A DNA stretch of 64,000 nt from a virus, in IMG/VR virus record IMGVR_UViG_3300002052_000213, positions 1 to 64,000 of that record, one strand, 5' to 3'. The position numbers were made by a program, and so were the translations under genes. Positions 1 to 9,256 of this stretch are shown in pieces (position 1 is the first letter of the stretch; each line of letters begins with the position of its first letter). A model generated the notes under the pieces. That model was not told the DNA's origin. It searched no databases and saw nothing but the letters and a program-made list of their open reading frames with translations.

Positions 1-2
1 AC

Positions 3-44
3 CAACTTAGAGAACGAGGCGAAGAAATAAAGGTTAAATGGTAA
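3..44 (+). CDS. C-terminal end of an unidentified gene (partial)
   Basis: An open frame enters from the left edge and stops with TAA at 42-44, giving about 13 residues ending in EEIKVKW. It uses CGA and GGC codons, which the viral genes to the right almost never use. A hairpin plus T-run follows at once, as expected behind a real gene. Too little is present to name it, and it could be chance. Confidence 0.3.
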   Translation, partial: QLRERGEEIKVKW

Positions 45-69
45 GCTTAACCATACTCTCTTTTTTTTC
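32..69 (+). terminator. Hairpin plus T-run
   Basis: GGTTAA (32-37) pairs with TTAACC (47-52) over a 9-nt loop, and a run of eight T residues follows at 61-68. This is the form of an intrinsic terminator for a rightward gene that ends at position 44. Confidence 0.5.
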
Positions 70-301
70 TGATTTCCAAAACCATCAGAACAAATCGTAA
101 AATCCTTTTTCCTATAACAGTTTTAATCATCATATATCACAAAATCCAAGCCCAAAAAACCCATATTGTTATTATACTCTTCTCTTCATGTTTTCTAAAT
201 TCAGATTTTGGTTTCATAAGGGTTAAGTGGATGGAGAGCTTTTTCTTCTCTTGTGATAAAAATGTTTGACGTAGGGTTTAACCTAATGCTCTGCGTTATT
301 G

Positions 302-334
302 TGGTTGTCTTGTGTGTGTGCTATTTGACAACCA
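302..334. repeat. Inverted repeat, 8-bp arms
   Basis: TGGTTGTC (302-309) is the exact reverse complement of GACAACCA (327-334), with a 17-nt GT-rich loop between. A second hairpin begins seven bases downstream. The pair might be a protein-binding site or an RNA structure upstream of the ORF at 545. Confidence 0.5.
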
Positions 335-340
335 TATTAA

Positions 341-371
341 GAGATTAAGCAAAACCTCAGAGCTTAATCTC
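341..371. repeat. Inverted repeat, 10-bp arms
   Basis: GAGATTAAGC (341-350) pairs perfectly with GCTTAATCTC (362-371) across an 11-nt loop. No T-run follows at once, so it is not a typical terminator. Its closeness to the 302-334 repeat suggests a joint function. Confidence 0.5.
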
Positions 372-544
372 AACTCTCTATTTTTGTAAAGTCTGCCCAA
401 GCTGAATAAAAACGGATTGTGCAACATGAATCAGTTAAGTTTAAAGGAAAACCTCAAAAATGGTGTTAAAGATAATATCATTCTTTAAGGTTTTTTGTTC
501 ATAAGGTTTAAGCTTCTTGAATGTATATTGTCTAACAAAAAAAG

Positions 545-1087
545 GTGAAGAGCTTGAACAACACAATAGAAAAAACCTCTGAAGCTTGGAGACATGATAA
601 GAGGTTTAAGCCTATTCAACCAAAACAAGAAAAGCCTTTAGGAGTATGGTATATAGACATCTCAAGCCTTGCAGTAAGAGAGCAACACAAGACAAGATAT
701 ATGTTTGTGAGGAAAAATGTTAAACTTGAAATAGATTTTGTAACTCTGTATAATTGGAGAGCTAAGAAAGGCTTCTTTAGTTTCATACCTCATAAGTCTA
801 AAGGTCTTAAACGAATCATAAATGATTTTGTGGAGAAAATTGGAATAGACAAAAATCAAATCTACCATGATAAAAGTTTCTTATTTGGTTTTGGTGTCTC
901 TTATCATGGAGTCTCACTTAGAACACAACAACATAAACAAAAAATTGAGCATGTATTCAGCTTTAAGAGATGGGTTTACAGAGCTTTCAAAAAAGGACAA
1001 ATTAAGACCTCTAAAGACCTATTCGCAATATATCGGAAATATCTAAAGGCTAAAGGTCTTGAGGAAATTAAACCTCTAGTTCTCTAG
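545..1087 (+). CDS. DDE transposase/integrase-core-like protein, possibly truncated
   Basis: 180 residues with a GTG start (AAAGGTG context). The pattern resembles a retroviral-integrase-type catalytic core: WYID with D38, YHDKS with D109, and QKIEHVFSFKRW with E135 in a basic helix. The D109-E135 spacing is shorter than the usual 35 residues, and the N-terminal DNA-binding part common in such transposases is absent, so it may be a remnant or a domesticated protein. Codon use (CTT, CCT, CTC) differs from the viral genes. No clear terminal inverted repeats bound it. An unrelated hypothetical protein is possible. Confidence 0.45.
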   Translation: MKSLNNTIEKTSEAWRHDKRFKPIQPKQEKPLGVWYIDISSLAVREQHKTRYMFVRKNVKLEIDFVTLYNWRAKKGFFSFIPHKSKGLKRIINDFVEKIGIDKNQIYHDKSFLFGFGVSYHGVSLRTQQHKQKIEHVFSFKRWVYRAFKKGQIKTSKDLFAIYRKYLKAKGLEEIKPLVL

Positions 1088-1100
1088 ATTTTTCTAGAGA
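1081..1100 (+). terminator. Hairpin over the stop codon
   Basis: TCTCTAGA (1081-1088) and TCTAGAGA (1093-1100) form a perfect 8-bp stem with a TTTT loop. The stem covers the TAG stop of the transposase-like ORF. T-rich sequence with TCTATCT repeats follows to 1140, so it may end transcription of that ORF. Confidence 0.45.
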
Positions 1101-1267
1101 GCTATCTATTTCTATCTATCTAACTCTTTTTTCTATCTAGAGAGGATATGTATGTATAGCCTAAAATTCAAATGCTATTCTAGACAGAATGTAGAAAGCC
1201 AACTTAGTTATACTATACATAATCAGAATTTAATGTTTTTCTTCTTCTACTGTTAGAAACAGTATAG

Positions 1268-1282
1268 GAATATATTTATAAA
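1268..1282 (+). promoter_or_regulatory. TATA-type promoter for terminase genes
   Basis: GGAATATATTTATAA sits about 40 bases before the TerS start codon. It resembles the AATATTTATAT boxes before the late virion operons on the other strand. With the usual archaeal 25-bp spacing, transcription would begin near 1300. Confidence 0.5.
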
Positions 1283-1315
1283 TGATGTACATACATGAAG
1301 TAGAGGATTATTCTT

Positions 1316-1852
1316 ATGGCAATTTGTAAAATATGTGTTTCTCCTAACGTACATGAGTACGAGAAATTATATTTAGAGGATAAATATAGCTATACTGAAT
1401 TATGGAAATATGCTAAAATACAAAAGAATGAAGACTTACCTTATGATAGCTTTAGAAGACATATGAAGCTTCATGTAAAAGCTATTATAGAAGCTGGTAA
1501 AGAATTTAGTGATTTGCAAGTAGTAAAGATGAAGGAAGAAATAGACAAGACTATAGAAATATCTAAAAACCTTAGAATGACTCTAGAACCCTTACAATCC
1601 TTCTTACAAAATAAAATAGAAAATTTAAGTGATGAAACGGATAGACAATATCTTGAAGTATTGTTTAGAGGACTATCTGAGATTAGACAGATATACAAAT
1701 TAATATTAGAACATGAAGAACAATTAGATATGGGACCACAGATAGATAAAGATAGATTATATGATCAAGTAATAGAATGTTTAATAGAAGCTGAAATACC
1801 AGACATTTACATATTCAAATTTTCTAAAGCATGGGAACAAAGAGAGAAATGA
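1316..1852 (+). CDS. Probable terminase small subunit with zinc-binding N-terminus
   Basis: 178 residues starting at an ATG preceded by GAGG nine bases upstream. The N-terminus carries C4 and C7 and later H49 and H53 (RRHMKLH), a likely CCHH zinc site; the rest is predicted helical and charged. It lies directly before, and overlaps by four bases (ATGA), the terminase large subunit, the usual place of TerS. A TerS binds viral DNA and loads the packaging motor. Function is inferred from position and general form, since TerS sequences diverge strongly. Confidence 0.6.
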   Translation: MAICKICVSPNVHEYEKLYLEDKYSYTELWKYAKIQKNEDLPYDSFRRHMKLHVKAIIEAGKEFSDLQVVKMKEEIDKTIEISKNLRMTLEPLQSFLQNKIENLSDETDRQYLEVLFRGLSEIRQIYKLILEHEEQLDMGPQIDKDRLYDQVIECLIEAEIPDIYIFKFSKAWEQREK

Positions 1853-4227
1853 TTAATATAAAATTACCAGTAGGATTAACACTACAAGAGAGATTAACTT
1901 TATTGAAATGGAGAGATCCTGTAGTATTTTTTACTGATGTAACTGGAGATCCTCCATTTAAATATCAGGAACAGATATTGAAAGAAATGCCTGACTTAAA
2001 TAAATTAAGATTCCTAATAACTGCTGGTGGAAATACTGGTAAAACTAGATTATTAGCAGATATAGGATTATGGTCTCCTACTATATTAGGTCCAATGATA
2101 ATGGGAAGATCATATTCTGTAATTATAGAGTCTGGATCTCAAGAACAATCTAGGATATTATATGATTATCTAAAGACTTGGATAGAGAGTAATGATTTAA
2201 TAAGTAAATTAGTAAAAGGTGAACCTCTTAAAACTAATACAACATTTAAAGATGGTTCTTTCATAAAGGCTCTTCCTGCATCTTGGAAGTGCTATGATGA
2301 AAAAACTGAAATATTAACTAAAAGTGGATTTAAAAAATATAATGATTTAAAAATGGGAGAGTGTGTAGCTACATTAAATAAAGAAGGATTTCTAGAATGG
2401 CAAGTACCAATAAAATATTTTTCTTATAATTATGATGGACAAATGCTCAAAATAAAAAATAGAACTATGGATATTCTTGTTACATGTAATCATAAAATGT
2501 TAGTTGCTAGAAATCATTCTGATAACTTTGAGTTAATTGAAGCTAATAGTCTTCCAATAGGTGCTAAATTTAAAAGAACTGCTAAATGGAAGGGAAAGAA
2601 GAGAGAATATTTTATTATACCTTCGTACTCTGCCGATCATGGAACTTATATTGAAGAATTCTCAAAGAAAAAAATACCAATGGAAATATGGGTAGAGTTT
2701 CTTGGTTATTATCTTTCTGAAGGAAGTGTAAAAAAGGATAAATGCCATACTATAATTTCACAATCTAAGTTAATAAATCATAATAAATTTGAGAAAATTA
2801 AAAAATGTTTAGATAAGCTTCCGTTCTCATATTCAATATATAAAGAACAGGAATTTTCTATTAATTCCTCACAGCTTGGTCATTTCCTATATCCAACAAT
2901 GGGTTCTTATAATAAGAAGATACCTAAAGAAATAAAAGAATTGGATACTATATATCTTGAAATACTTTTAGATGCTTTAATGCTAGGTGATGGAGTAACT
3001 AATGAAAAACAAAGATGGTATTCTACTGTTTCAGAACAATTAAGAGATGATGTTATGGAAGTAGCTCTTAAGTTAGGGATAGGTAATTCATATTCTTTAA
3101 TTGAGGAAAGAACAAATAAATATGGAAATAAATGTTCTAAACATTTTAAGATTTATCTACATAGACACAAAAATTCATATTATAAAGGACAAAAAGAGGT
3201 AGTAAATTATAATGGAAAAATATGGTGTCTTGAGGTTCCAAATAACACTCTGTTCATTAGAAGAAATGGTAAAACTCTATGGTCTGGTAATTCAATTTAT
3301 GGACAACATAGTGATTTACTTATAATAGATGAAGCTGTAGAGGCAGGTGGAGATCTTATAGATGATAGTATAAGAGTAGTTGGTACATCTCTACATAATG
3401 GAAAAAGTGCAGGTAGAATAATTCTATCTTCTACTCCTCATAATTACATGAGTAAATTTGTTACTATGTGGGAAGATCATAAAAAGTACAATAATTGGCT
3501 AAGAAGAAGTTGGAGTGCTTTAGCTTGTCCTCTATATACTGAAGAAGTTATAGAAGAAGCTAAGAAGAAAGGTAAAATGTATTATGATATTTTCATATTG
3601 GGTAAGCCATATCCACTTATGGGAACTATGATAAATATAGAAGATTTAAAGGATGCAACTAAAGGAAATCCTATATATGTATACAATAAAGAATTTGGAT
3701 ATACTGTTATGGGATTAGATTGGGGATTTGCTCCTGATCCTACTGCTTTAGTTATTATTCAAAGAAATGATAGACAAATAAGAGTATTTTACTATAAAGA
3801 TTACCTTAGAGAAGATCCAGAGAAGATGTGTGACACTATACAAACTTTAGTTAGAAATTATAATGTAGAAAGAATATTTAGTGATAGTCATAATAAACAT
3901 ATGAATGCCTTGCTAAGGAAAAGATCAGTTCCGTTATTTGAAGTATCATTTAAAGGAGAGAAAGGATTGCTACAAGCTAATCTTACTTCATTATTTGAGA
4001 ATGGAGTTATAAAAATACCAGAAGAATATATTAGATTAATATGGCAAATAAGGCAATACACCTATGAAACTAAAGGTGGAGATGATTTCGTAGATGCTCT
4101 TATGTTAGCATGTAAAGATTATAAAACTCAGTATTTAACAGATGATATATATTATAAGAAATTCTCCAGTAGAAAGAAAAAGAAAAGTGGATATCAACAA
4201 TGGGTAGAAAAATATTCTAAACGATAG
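1849..4227 (+). CDS. terL: Terminase large subunit interrupted by an intein
   Basis: ATP-driven DNA-packaging motor and nuclease. The extein has Walker A TAGGNTGKT (about residues 57-65), Walker B LLIIDEA (about 490), and a RuvC-like nuclease with GLDWGFAPDPTA, a second acidic site at IFSDSHNKH and a third at GGDDFVDAL. A 334-residue intein (148-481) sits between the ATPase motifs; the spliced protein is about 458 residues, normal for the family. I chose the ATG at 1849 because it overlaps the TerS stop as ATGA; an ATG at 1831 is also in frame but lacks a ribosome site. The gene ends one base from the converging fibre gene. Confidence 0.95.
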   Translation: MINIKLPVGLTLQERLTLLKWRDPVVFFTDVTGDPPFKYQEQILKEMPDLNKLRFLITAGGNTGKTRLLADIGLWSPTILGPMIMGRSYSVIIESGSQEQSRILYDYLKTWIESNDLISKLVKGEPLKTNTTFKDGSFIKALPASWKCYDEKTEILTKSGFKKYNDLKMGECVATLNKEGFLEWQVPIKYFSYNYDGQMLKIKNRTMDILVTCNHKMLVARNHSDNFELIEANSLPIGAKFKRTAKWKGKKREYFIIPSYSADHGTYIEEFSKKKIPMEIWVEFLGYYLSEGSVKKDKCHTIISQSKLINHNKFEKIKKCLDKLPFSYSIYKEQEFSINSSQLGHFLYPTMGSYNKKIPKEIKELDTIYLEILLDALMLGDGVTNEKQRWYSTVSEQLRDDVMEVALKLGIGNSYSLIEERTNKYGNKCSKHFKIYLHRHKNSYYKGQKEVVNYNGKIWCLEVPNNTLFIRRNGKTLWSGNSIYGQHSDLLIIDEAVEAGGDLIDDSIRVVGTSLHNGKSAGRIILSSTPHNYMSKFVTMWEDHKKYNNWLRRSWSALACPLYTEEVIEEAKKKGKMYYDIFILGKPYPLMGTMINIEDLKDATKGNPIYVYNKEFGYTVMGLDWGFAPDPTALVIIQRNDRQIRVFYYKDYLREDPEKMCDTIQTLVRNYNVERIFSDSHNKHMNALLRKRSVPLFEVSFKGEKGLLQANLTSLFENGVIKIPEEYIRLIWQIRQYTYETKGGDDFVDALMLACKDYKTQYLTDDIYYKKFSSRKKKKSGYQQWVEKYSKR
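2290..3291 (+). mobile_element. Intein with LAGLIDADG homing endonuclease inside terL
   Basis: The intein begins with a Cys (CYDEKTEIL, splicing block A) and ends with LWSGN before an extein Ser. Block B appears as ILVTCNHKMLV with the TxxH pattern. Two LAGLIDADG-type motifs are seen, FLGYYLSEGSV and LLDALMLGDGV, so an intact homing endonuclease is likely. The penultimate residue is Gly, not the usual His, which is known in some inteins and can slow C-terminal cleavage. Insertion is just before the Walker B strand, a conserved site, as homing elements prefer. Confidence 0.9.
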
Positions 4228-4228
4228 A

Positions 4229-6592
4229 TTAAATATCATACAATACTTCTATATCACATGTTCTTCCATCTAAATCTGCTGTTAGATATATGTTTGTAGC
4301 ATCAGAAGCTGAACTACGCCATATTCTCCCATCACTTGTTTTTAATATATTTATTTTAGTTGGTGTCTTTTCTAATTCATGTGCAATTGTAGTTTCTGTA
4401 GAATTAACAGTTTTATTGGTAAGATAATTTTCTGTATCATATCCTTCATTATGTCTTATCTTTGTATTAGTACCTAAATCTCTAATTGCAGAAGCCCAAG
4501 TACCAGTAAAAACATTATGCTCTATTAGTGTTTCATCTGCTGCTGATAGAATATAAAGACCATAATTTTGAGTCATTGTTCCTTCTGATATACTTGTATT
4601 TCTTAAAATGTTTCTATCTCCGCCAATATAACAACCATAGTTGTTATATTCACAATTAAGTACCTTAATCTCTAATACGTTATCATCTCCATCAACACCA
4701 AATCCATAATGACTAAAATGATCATAAGTAAATCCTCTTACGTTATTAGAATCTCCACCTGAAGTAAACATAATACCAATTTGAGTATTTCCATGTGATA
4801 TAATGTCTAATTCATTATTAGAACCATTAATCTCTACTCCTCTTAAAGCATTACCATAAGAAACAATCTTACCACTACAATAACTATCAACATAAACTCC
4901 ATCATTAGCATTTTTATAAGATATTATATCAAGTTTAATGTAATCATTAGCTAAAATACCATATAGAGTATTCTTCCAAAATCTACCAGAAACAAATCCA
5001 TTTATAGCATTAGCATAACATCCATATTGAGTATTATGGTGTGCATTAGCATCAATAACATATCCATATTCTCCTTCTATTTCAAACCCATGTTCATCAT
5101 TAGCATAACTCTCACATCCTTCAGCAACACCATACTTACTTACTATAACTCCTCTTCCACCACAAAATGAAAATTTACATTTTAATAGAGTCCCTGCCAT
5201 TCTATAAGTACCATCATTATTCCATTTTCTAATTCTACAATTATCAAGTGTAGCTTCAGAACTAACACAAACACCATATTGTACACCAGTATTATTATCT
5301 CTATTACCATCAATAACTAGATTGTACATTATAGAGTCATCACTTATAGAAATAAAGAATGTTACTGTACTATTGTAGCTATCAACTAATTTTATAGTTG
5401 CAAACTCTGATTCTATTATTAGTCCATATTGTACTTCAAATATTGGTTTGGTAGCACTATCTGGTGTTACAGAATAACTATCATAATTTATAAATATTTT
5501 ACCTTTCTCAGGCATATCAGTACTAGCAATAGCATTAGCAATATTATCTTCTATTATTAACATAGGTTGACCATTACCTTCAGAAGAATAGGCAACATAA
5601 ACTTCTAATTTATTATTTGGAAACGTATCTCTATTTATAGTGTCAGTTATGATTGAAGGTGTATCTATCCAACCACTTGTACAATAATGTGCAATACCAA
5701 GAAATTCCCTAGAACTTGGATAAAATTCTGGATTATTATCTTTCCATAATTCATAAACACCTTCATGTCCAGAATCATAATATCTACTAACTAATAAATA
5801 ATAAATACCATTATATTTGAATGGGTGGGAACAAAATCTTCTACCATCAAATAAAGGAGCAGGTTCTTGTAAAGTCCAATCTATTAAATTTGTACAAGTT
5901 AATAACCAAATACTTCTGTCTCCACCAACAGAATTTGCAAATAGATAATATGTAGAACCTACTTTTATAATACCACTTGGATCTTGACATCCAGTTTCAT
6001 CTATAACTGGATTACTTCCAGACTTTGACCAATTTACTCCATCAGATGAAATAACTAATCCTATTTTATGTGCTCCACCAGATGATCCTCTATAAAGAGC
6101 ATACCAATCTGTTCCTTCTTTCCAAGGAACCATTACAGCAACACCATCTTGATCCCATCCACTAGCTCCAGCTTCTAATACTGGATTATTAACTGTATCA
6201 TTTGTCCAATCTACACCATTACTAGAGGTACAATGACCAATAGCAAATTTAGTGTTATAAGTGTAAGTGTAATATCCATGATATGTAGTTCCATCATACC
6301 ATACATACATGAAAATACCAAATGTATGAACTGGTGAACTTTGTTCTAATGCCCATGAATTTGATATATCATGAATTTTCTTAATAGTTTTACGCATAGT
6401 ATCTTTAAAATCTGTACTAGTTGCTGTTGAGTAAATCTTTCCTGCTTGTTCGGATTCATGACCATGTATTGCTTCAAAGTTCGATCCATTTCTTCTAATG
6501 ATAAAAGTAAATGATTTTTCTAATCCATGATCTATAACAGCATCTAATCCTTCCTTTGAACTTGGTATTTTTCCTTTATTAAATTCACTCAT
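4229..6592 (-). CDS. Tail fibre/receptor-binding protein with GH43-like beta-propeller and beta-helix
   Basis: 787 residues. About residues 80-340 show repeated blades of the five-bladed glycosidase propeller type (IGHCTSSNGVDWT, GLVISSDGVNWSK, CQDPSGIIKVGSTYYLF, CSHPFKYNGIYYLL). About 380-730 are short Asn/Gly-rich repeats of a right-handed beta-helix, and the last 60 residues form a compact head. This architecture is common in fibres that bind or cut sugars on the host. Asp residues in WDQDGV and CQDPSG may belong to a glycosidase site, but activity is not proven. It is last in the leftward virion operon. Confidence 0.75.
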   Translation of the reverse strand: MSEFNKGKIPSSKEGLDAVIDHGLEKSFTFIIRRNGSNFEAIHGHESEQAGKIYSTATSTDFKDTMRKTIKKIHDISNSWALEQSSPVHTFGIFMYVWYDGTTYHGYYTYTYNTKFAIGHCTSSNGVDWTNDTVNNPVLEAGASGWDQDGVAVMVPWKEGTDWYALYRGSSGGAHKIGLVISSDGVNWSKSGSNPVIDETGCQDPSGIIKVGSTYYLFANSVGGDRSIWLLTCTNLIDWTLQEPAPLFDGRRFCSHPFKYNGIYYLLVSRYYDSGHEGVYELWKDNNPEFYPSSREFLGIAHYCTSGWIDTPSIITDTINRDTFPNNKLEVYVAYSSEGNGQPMLIIEDNIANAIASTDMPEKGKIFINYDSYSVTPDSATKPIFEVQYGLIIESEFATIKLVDSYNSTVTFFISISDDSIMYNLVIDGNRDNNTGVQYGVCVSSEATLDNCRIRKWNNDGTYRMAGTLLKCKFSFCGGRGVIVSKYGVAEGCESYANDEHGFEIEGEYGYVIDANAHHNTQYGCYANAINGFVSGRFWKNTLYGILANDYIKLDIISYKNANDGVYVDSYCSGKIVSYGNALRGVEINGSNNELDIISHGNTQIGIMFTSGGDSNNVRGFTYDHFSHYGFGVDGDDNVLEIKVLNCEYNNYGCYIGGDRNILRNTSISEGTMTQNYGLYILSAADETLIEHNVFTGTWASAIRDLGTNTKIRHNEGYDTENYLTNKTVNSTETTIAHELEKTPTKINILKTSDGRIWRSSASDATNIYLTADLDGRTCDIEVLYDI

Positions 6593-6593
6593 T

Positions 6594-7859
6594 TTAATTA
6601 CCTGCTACTATTACTGTAGGTGCAACAGAAAATGAACCAAAGTGTATTTTATAACCCATTGGTAAATACATCATAACAGCACTTGTTAAGTCTTTTACAA
6701 TTGTATTGTCGTTATAATCCATTACTGTTATACTTACACCAGTTCCTCCTATTGATGTTATGTAAGAATCTATATGTTGTATTTCATATGTTCTATCAGC
6801 AGTAGGAACAGTATTTGTACCTATTAAGTTTATTCCATATGGAATGCTACTATCTGAGAATGGAGTAGATATAAGACCAACTGGATTAAATCCTATATTA
6901 TTATATATTCTAGCATCAATAGGACCAATTACTTCTATTGCACCATTTAAATTTTTTATAAATTCATTCGATGAAATAAGATTAAGTGAATGACCAGTAT
7001 AAAAAAATCTTACATTATGATCAGCAATTGGACTATAGAAAACATTTCCTGAAATTACATTATTTCTATTATTTGCATCTAAATGAATATCAGAATATAC
7101 ACCACTATTATCCCAACTACTATTGCTGAAAACATTTCCTATAATACTATTTCTTGAAGAATTAGCTAATGTCAGTCCTCTACCTCTATTTTTATAAAAA
7201 TAATTTCCTATAACTGCTGAATCACCAGCAAACATACCAAGACCATGATGATTATACAAAAATTTATTTCCTATAATTCTCACATCACTTCCTCCATCTA
7301 TTCTGACTCCATATGCACTAGTAGAAAAGGAGGAATGCTCAAATATATTATTTGTTATTCTCCAAGCCCATGCTATATTATCTTCTCTTATTAAACATTC
7401 TCTTGCTTTATCAAAAAAAACATCATTTATATAAATATCTTTTAATCCACCTAACTTATCATATACTATATTTCCACTTGTTTGATTTACTCCGTTACCA
7501 ATAATTGTCATACCTTCTAACGTAAAACAATAAATTGCTGTAGCTAAAGTATATTCAAACATATTGCAATTTGCATTATTTTCCATTTTTAAAAATGTAT
7601 TCTCCATTCCTTCACCAGTTATTCTTACTGCATCTACTATTGTCATAGGAGTACTGACCATATATGGATCATTTTGTTCTACTTTTCTAAGGTGTATATG
7701 CCCACCTTCAGAAAAAGAAGTAGCAATAGAATTTATTATACCTGAAAATATAGTTCCCTTGTATTCTACTTTACCACTATCTCCAGATTTAGCGTAATAT
7801 TTAGAATTTTCCTTATGTATAATCCATGAAGATTCTGATTTAATTATTCCATATCCCAT
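6594..7859 (-). CDS. Tail fibre protein with right-handed beta-helix
   Basis: 421 residues, one base from the next fibre gene. Residues about 70-330 have repeated turns with Asn and Gly (ITNNIFEHSSF, IIGNKFLYNHHG, VIGNYFYKNRGRG, SIIGNVFSNSSW), the pattern of parallel beta-helix (NosD/pectate-lyase-like) fibre shafts. The C-terminus is a smaller beta-rich domain. Likely part of the host-recognition apparatus. No catalytic site is obvious. Confidence 0.7.
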   Translation of the reverse strand: MGYGIIKSESSWIIHKENSKYYAKSGDSGKVEYKGTIFSGIINSIATSFSEGGHIHLRKVEQNDPYMVSTPMTIVDAVRITGEGMENTFLKMENNANCNMFEYTLATAIYCFTLEGMTIIGNGVNQTSGNIVYDKLGGLKDIYINDVFFDKARECLIREDNIAWAWRITNNIFEHSSFSTSAYGVRIDGGSDVRIIGNKFLYNHHGLGMFAGDSAVIGNYFYKNRGRGLTLANSSRNSIIGNVFSNSSWDNSGVYSDIHLDANNRNNVISGNVFYSPIADHNVRFFYTGHSLNLISSNEFIKNLNGAIEVIGPIDARIYNNIGFNPVGLISTPFSDSSIPYGINLIGTNTVPTADRTYEIQHIDSYITSIGGTGVSITVMDYNDNTIVKDLTSAVMMYLPMGYKIHFGSFSVAPTVIVAGN

Positions 7860-7861
7860 AA

Positions 7862-9109
7862 TTATACCTCAGCCATCCAGCTAATTTCTAAGCTTTCTCC
7901 TGCAATATGATACACTATAATGCTACCATTTAAACCTAATGTGTTCCAACTAATTTCTATTGGAATACTACTTCTAGCATTTAAAATAACTTTACTAGGT
8001 AATGTTCCTAATTCTGTATCTAATGTATCTCCATTTGCTAATAAATTTACTCCTCTTTTCATTGTGTAGACAATTAAACTACCACCAATGAACATATTAT
8101 CATCTGTTCTTAATGTGTTTACTCCCATTCTGTATAAATTAACATCTGCTAGATTATCTCCATCTCCCCATGCCAATACTGAGAATATATTAATTTGAAA
8201 TGGAGGAACTGCTTGTCCTGTTAATCCTATTTGTAGTGCAGTAAATGGACCAATTCCTTCTCTCTCAATTTTTAACATTTCACTTACTTCTAATGATCCC
8301 TCGCCTAATCTTTTTATATGAGCATCCCATTGACTTGATCTATCACCAAATCCAATTGATGAAGCAGTTCTACCAAAATATAAATTATAATCTGTATTTC
8401 CTGCTTGAAATGCATCATCTGTTCTAAGAATATTAGCAGAAAATCTATAAATATTAGTATCAAGAACAGATGCTCTATCACCAAACCATATTTTTTGTTC
8501 TGAAGAGCTTACTACAACATTAGCATTGACATCTCCAATACTTAAGTCACTATCAGTTCTAAGTACATCTACGAATCTATATAAATTTACATCTACTGAG
8601 CCAAATTCTAAAGTTCCAAGATTAGTTATATTATATCCTTCCCAATCTTTGTTTACGTCTATACTTAAATCTGATAATGATCCTACTCCTGCTCCTCCGT
8701 TTGTTGGATATGTTCCTTTAACTATTAAATTTTGAGCAACATAAAAATTATCAGAAGTTGCAAGTGTGTTATTTCCAAATCTATATAGATTTACATCCCA
8801 AATATTACTTCTATTTCCGAAATGTATAATTGGACTAGTTTCATTTAATCTGATATTATATGCTGAATCACCAACAAGAAAATCTTTATCTGTTCTTAAG
8901 GTACTTGTTCCTACTCCATATAAATTTACACCAGTTCCAAATGTTGCTCCACCTAAATTTCTAATCTTTCCACCACTAAAATCTATGTATGAAGGTCTAA
9001 TGAATATAGGATCTTCTCCTATTTTAATATCATCTACCATTCCTTCTTTTAGTATTTCCATTAAAGTTTCTTTAATTAATTCTTTGAATTCTTTTTTTGT
9101 TATGTTCAT
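7862..9109 (-). CDS. Tail fibre protein with NLYR/LRTDD beta-repeats
   Basis: 415 residues. A charged N-terminal helix (ITKKEFKELIKETL) may join it to the tail. It is followed by six or seven irregular copies of a repeat of the type VNLYRxGxNTLRTDDxFxVG plus IxFGDRxSxWD, typical of beta-strand fibre shafts. The start ATG overlaps the stop of the small upstream gene (ATGA). Together with the two genes downstream it builds the adsorption structure. Confidence 0.65.
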   Translation of the reverse strand: MNITKKEFKELIKETLMEILKEGMVDDIKIGEDPIFIRPSYIDFSGGKIRNLGGATFGTGVNLYGVGTSTLRTDKDFLVGDSAYNIRLNETSPIIHFGNRSNIWDVNLYRFGNNTLATSDNFYVAQNLIVKGTYPTNGGAGVGSLSDLSIDVNKDWEGYNITNLGTLEFGSVDVNLYRFVDVLRTDSDLSIGDVNANVVVSSSEQKIWFGDRASVLDTNIYRFSANILRTDDAFQAGNTDYNLYFGRTASSIGFGDRSSQWDAHIKRLGEGSLEVSEMLKIEREGIGPFTALQIGLTGQAVPPFQINIFSVLAWGDGDNLADVNLYRMGVNTLRTDDNMFIGGSLIVYTMKRGVNLLANGDTLDTELGTLPSKVILNARSSIPIEISWNTLGLNGSIIVYHIAGESLEISWMAEV

Positions 9110-9255
9110 GTTACATTCACTTCCAATACTTCCTTAGCTTTTAAATCAGTTACATTTCTGCTAGATATGTTTAATATTTCTGATGCAGTATCCAAAACGT
9201 CCAAAGCTGTAAATTGCATTCTTATATATGGAATTATTTTATATGCTATACTCAT
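9106..9255 (-). CDS. Small protein between tail hub and fibre genes
   Basis: 49 residues starting MSIAYKIIPYIRMQF. The ATG at 9255 lies one base after the stop of the 73-residue gene, and its TGA overlaps the fibre start (ATGA), so coupled translation is likely. No domain is recognised. Position suggests a connector or assembly factor for the fibres. Confidence 0.6.
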   Translation of the reverse strand: MSIAYKIIPYIRMQFTALDVLDTASEILNISSRNVTDLKAKEVLEVNVT

Positions 9256-9256
9256 T

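Larger units (their letters stand above)
70..544. other. Non-coding stretch with two inverted repeats
   Basis: No convincing gene is seen in these 475 bases. The stretch holds two adjacent perfect inverted repeats (302-334 and 341-371, listed separately) and repeated short motifs such as GGTTTAA and GGTTAA. Its texture differs from the viral genes to the right. It could be a non-coding end of a mobile element, an origin, or host DNA; nothing in the sequence decides this. Confidence 0.4.

Noticed and set aside
545-1087. Complete insertion sequence with terminal repeats
   Set aside because: The inverted repeats at 302-371 are local hairpins and no matching copy was found beyond the ORF end; no target duplication is visible.
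2290-3291. Terminase gene broken by a foreign insertion
   Set aside because: The insert keeps the frame, starts with Cys and ends with Asn-Ser, and has splicing blocks, so it is an intein and not a disruption.
8766-9137. 123-codon plus-strand frame
   Set aside because: Antisense to the NLYR repeat fibre gene and the small gene before it; repeats explain the open frame.
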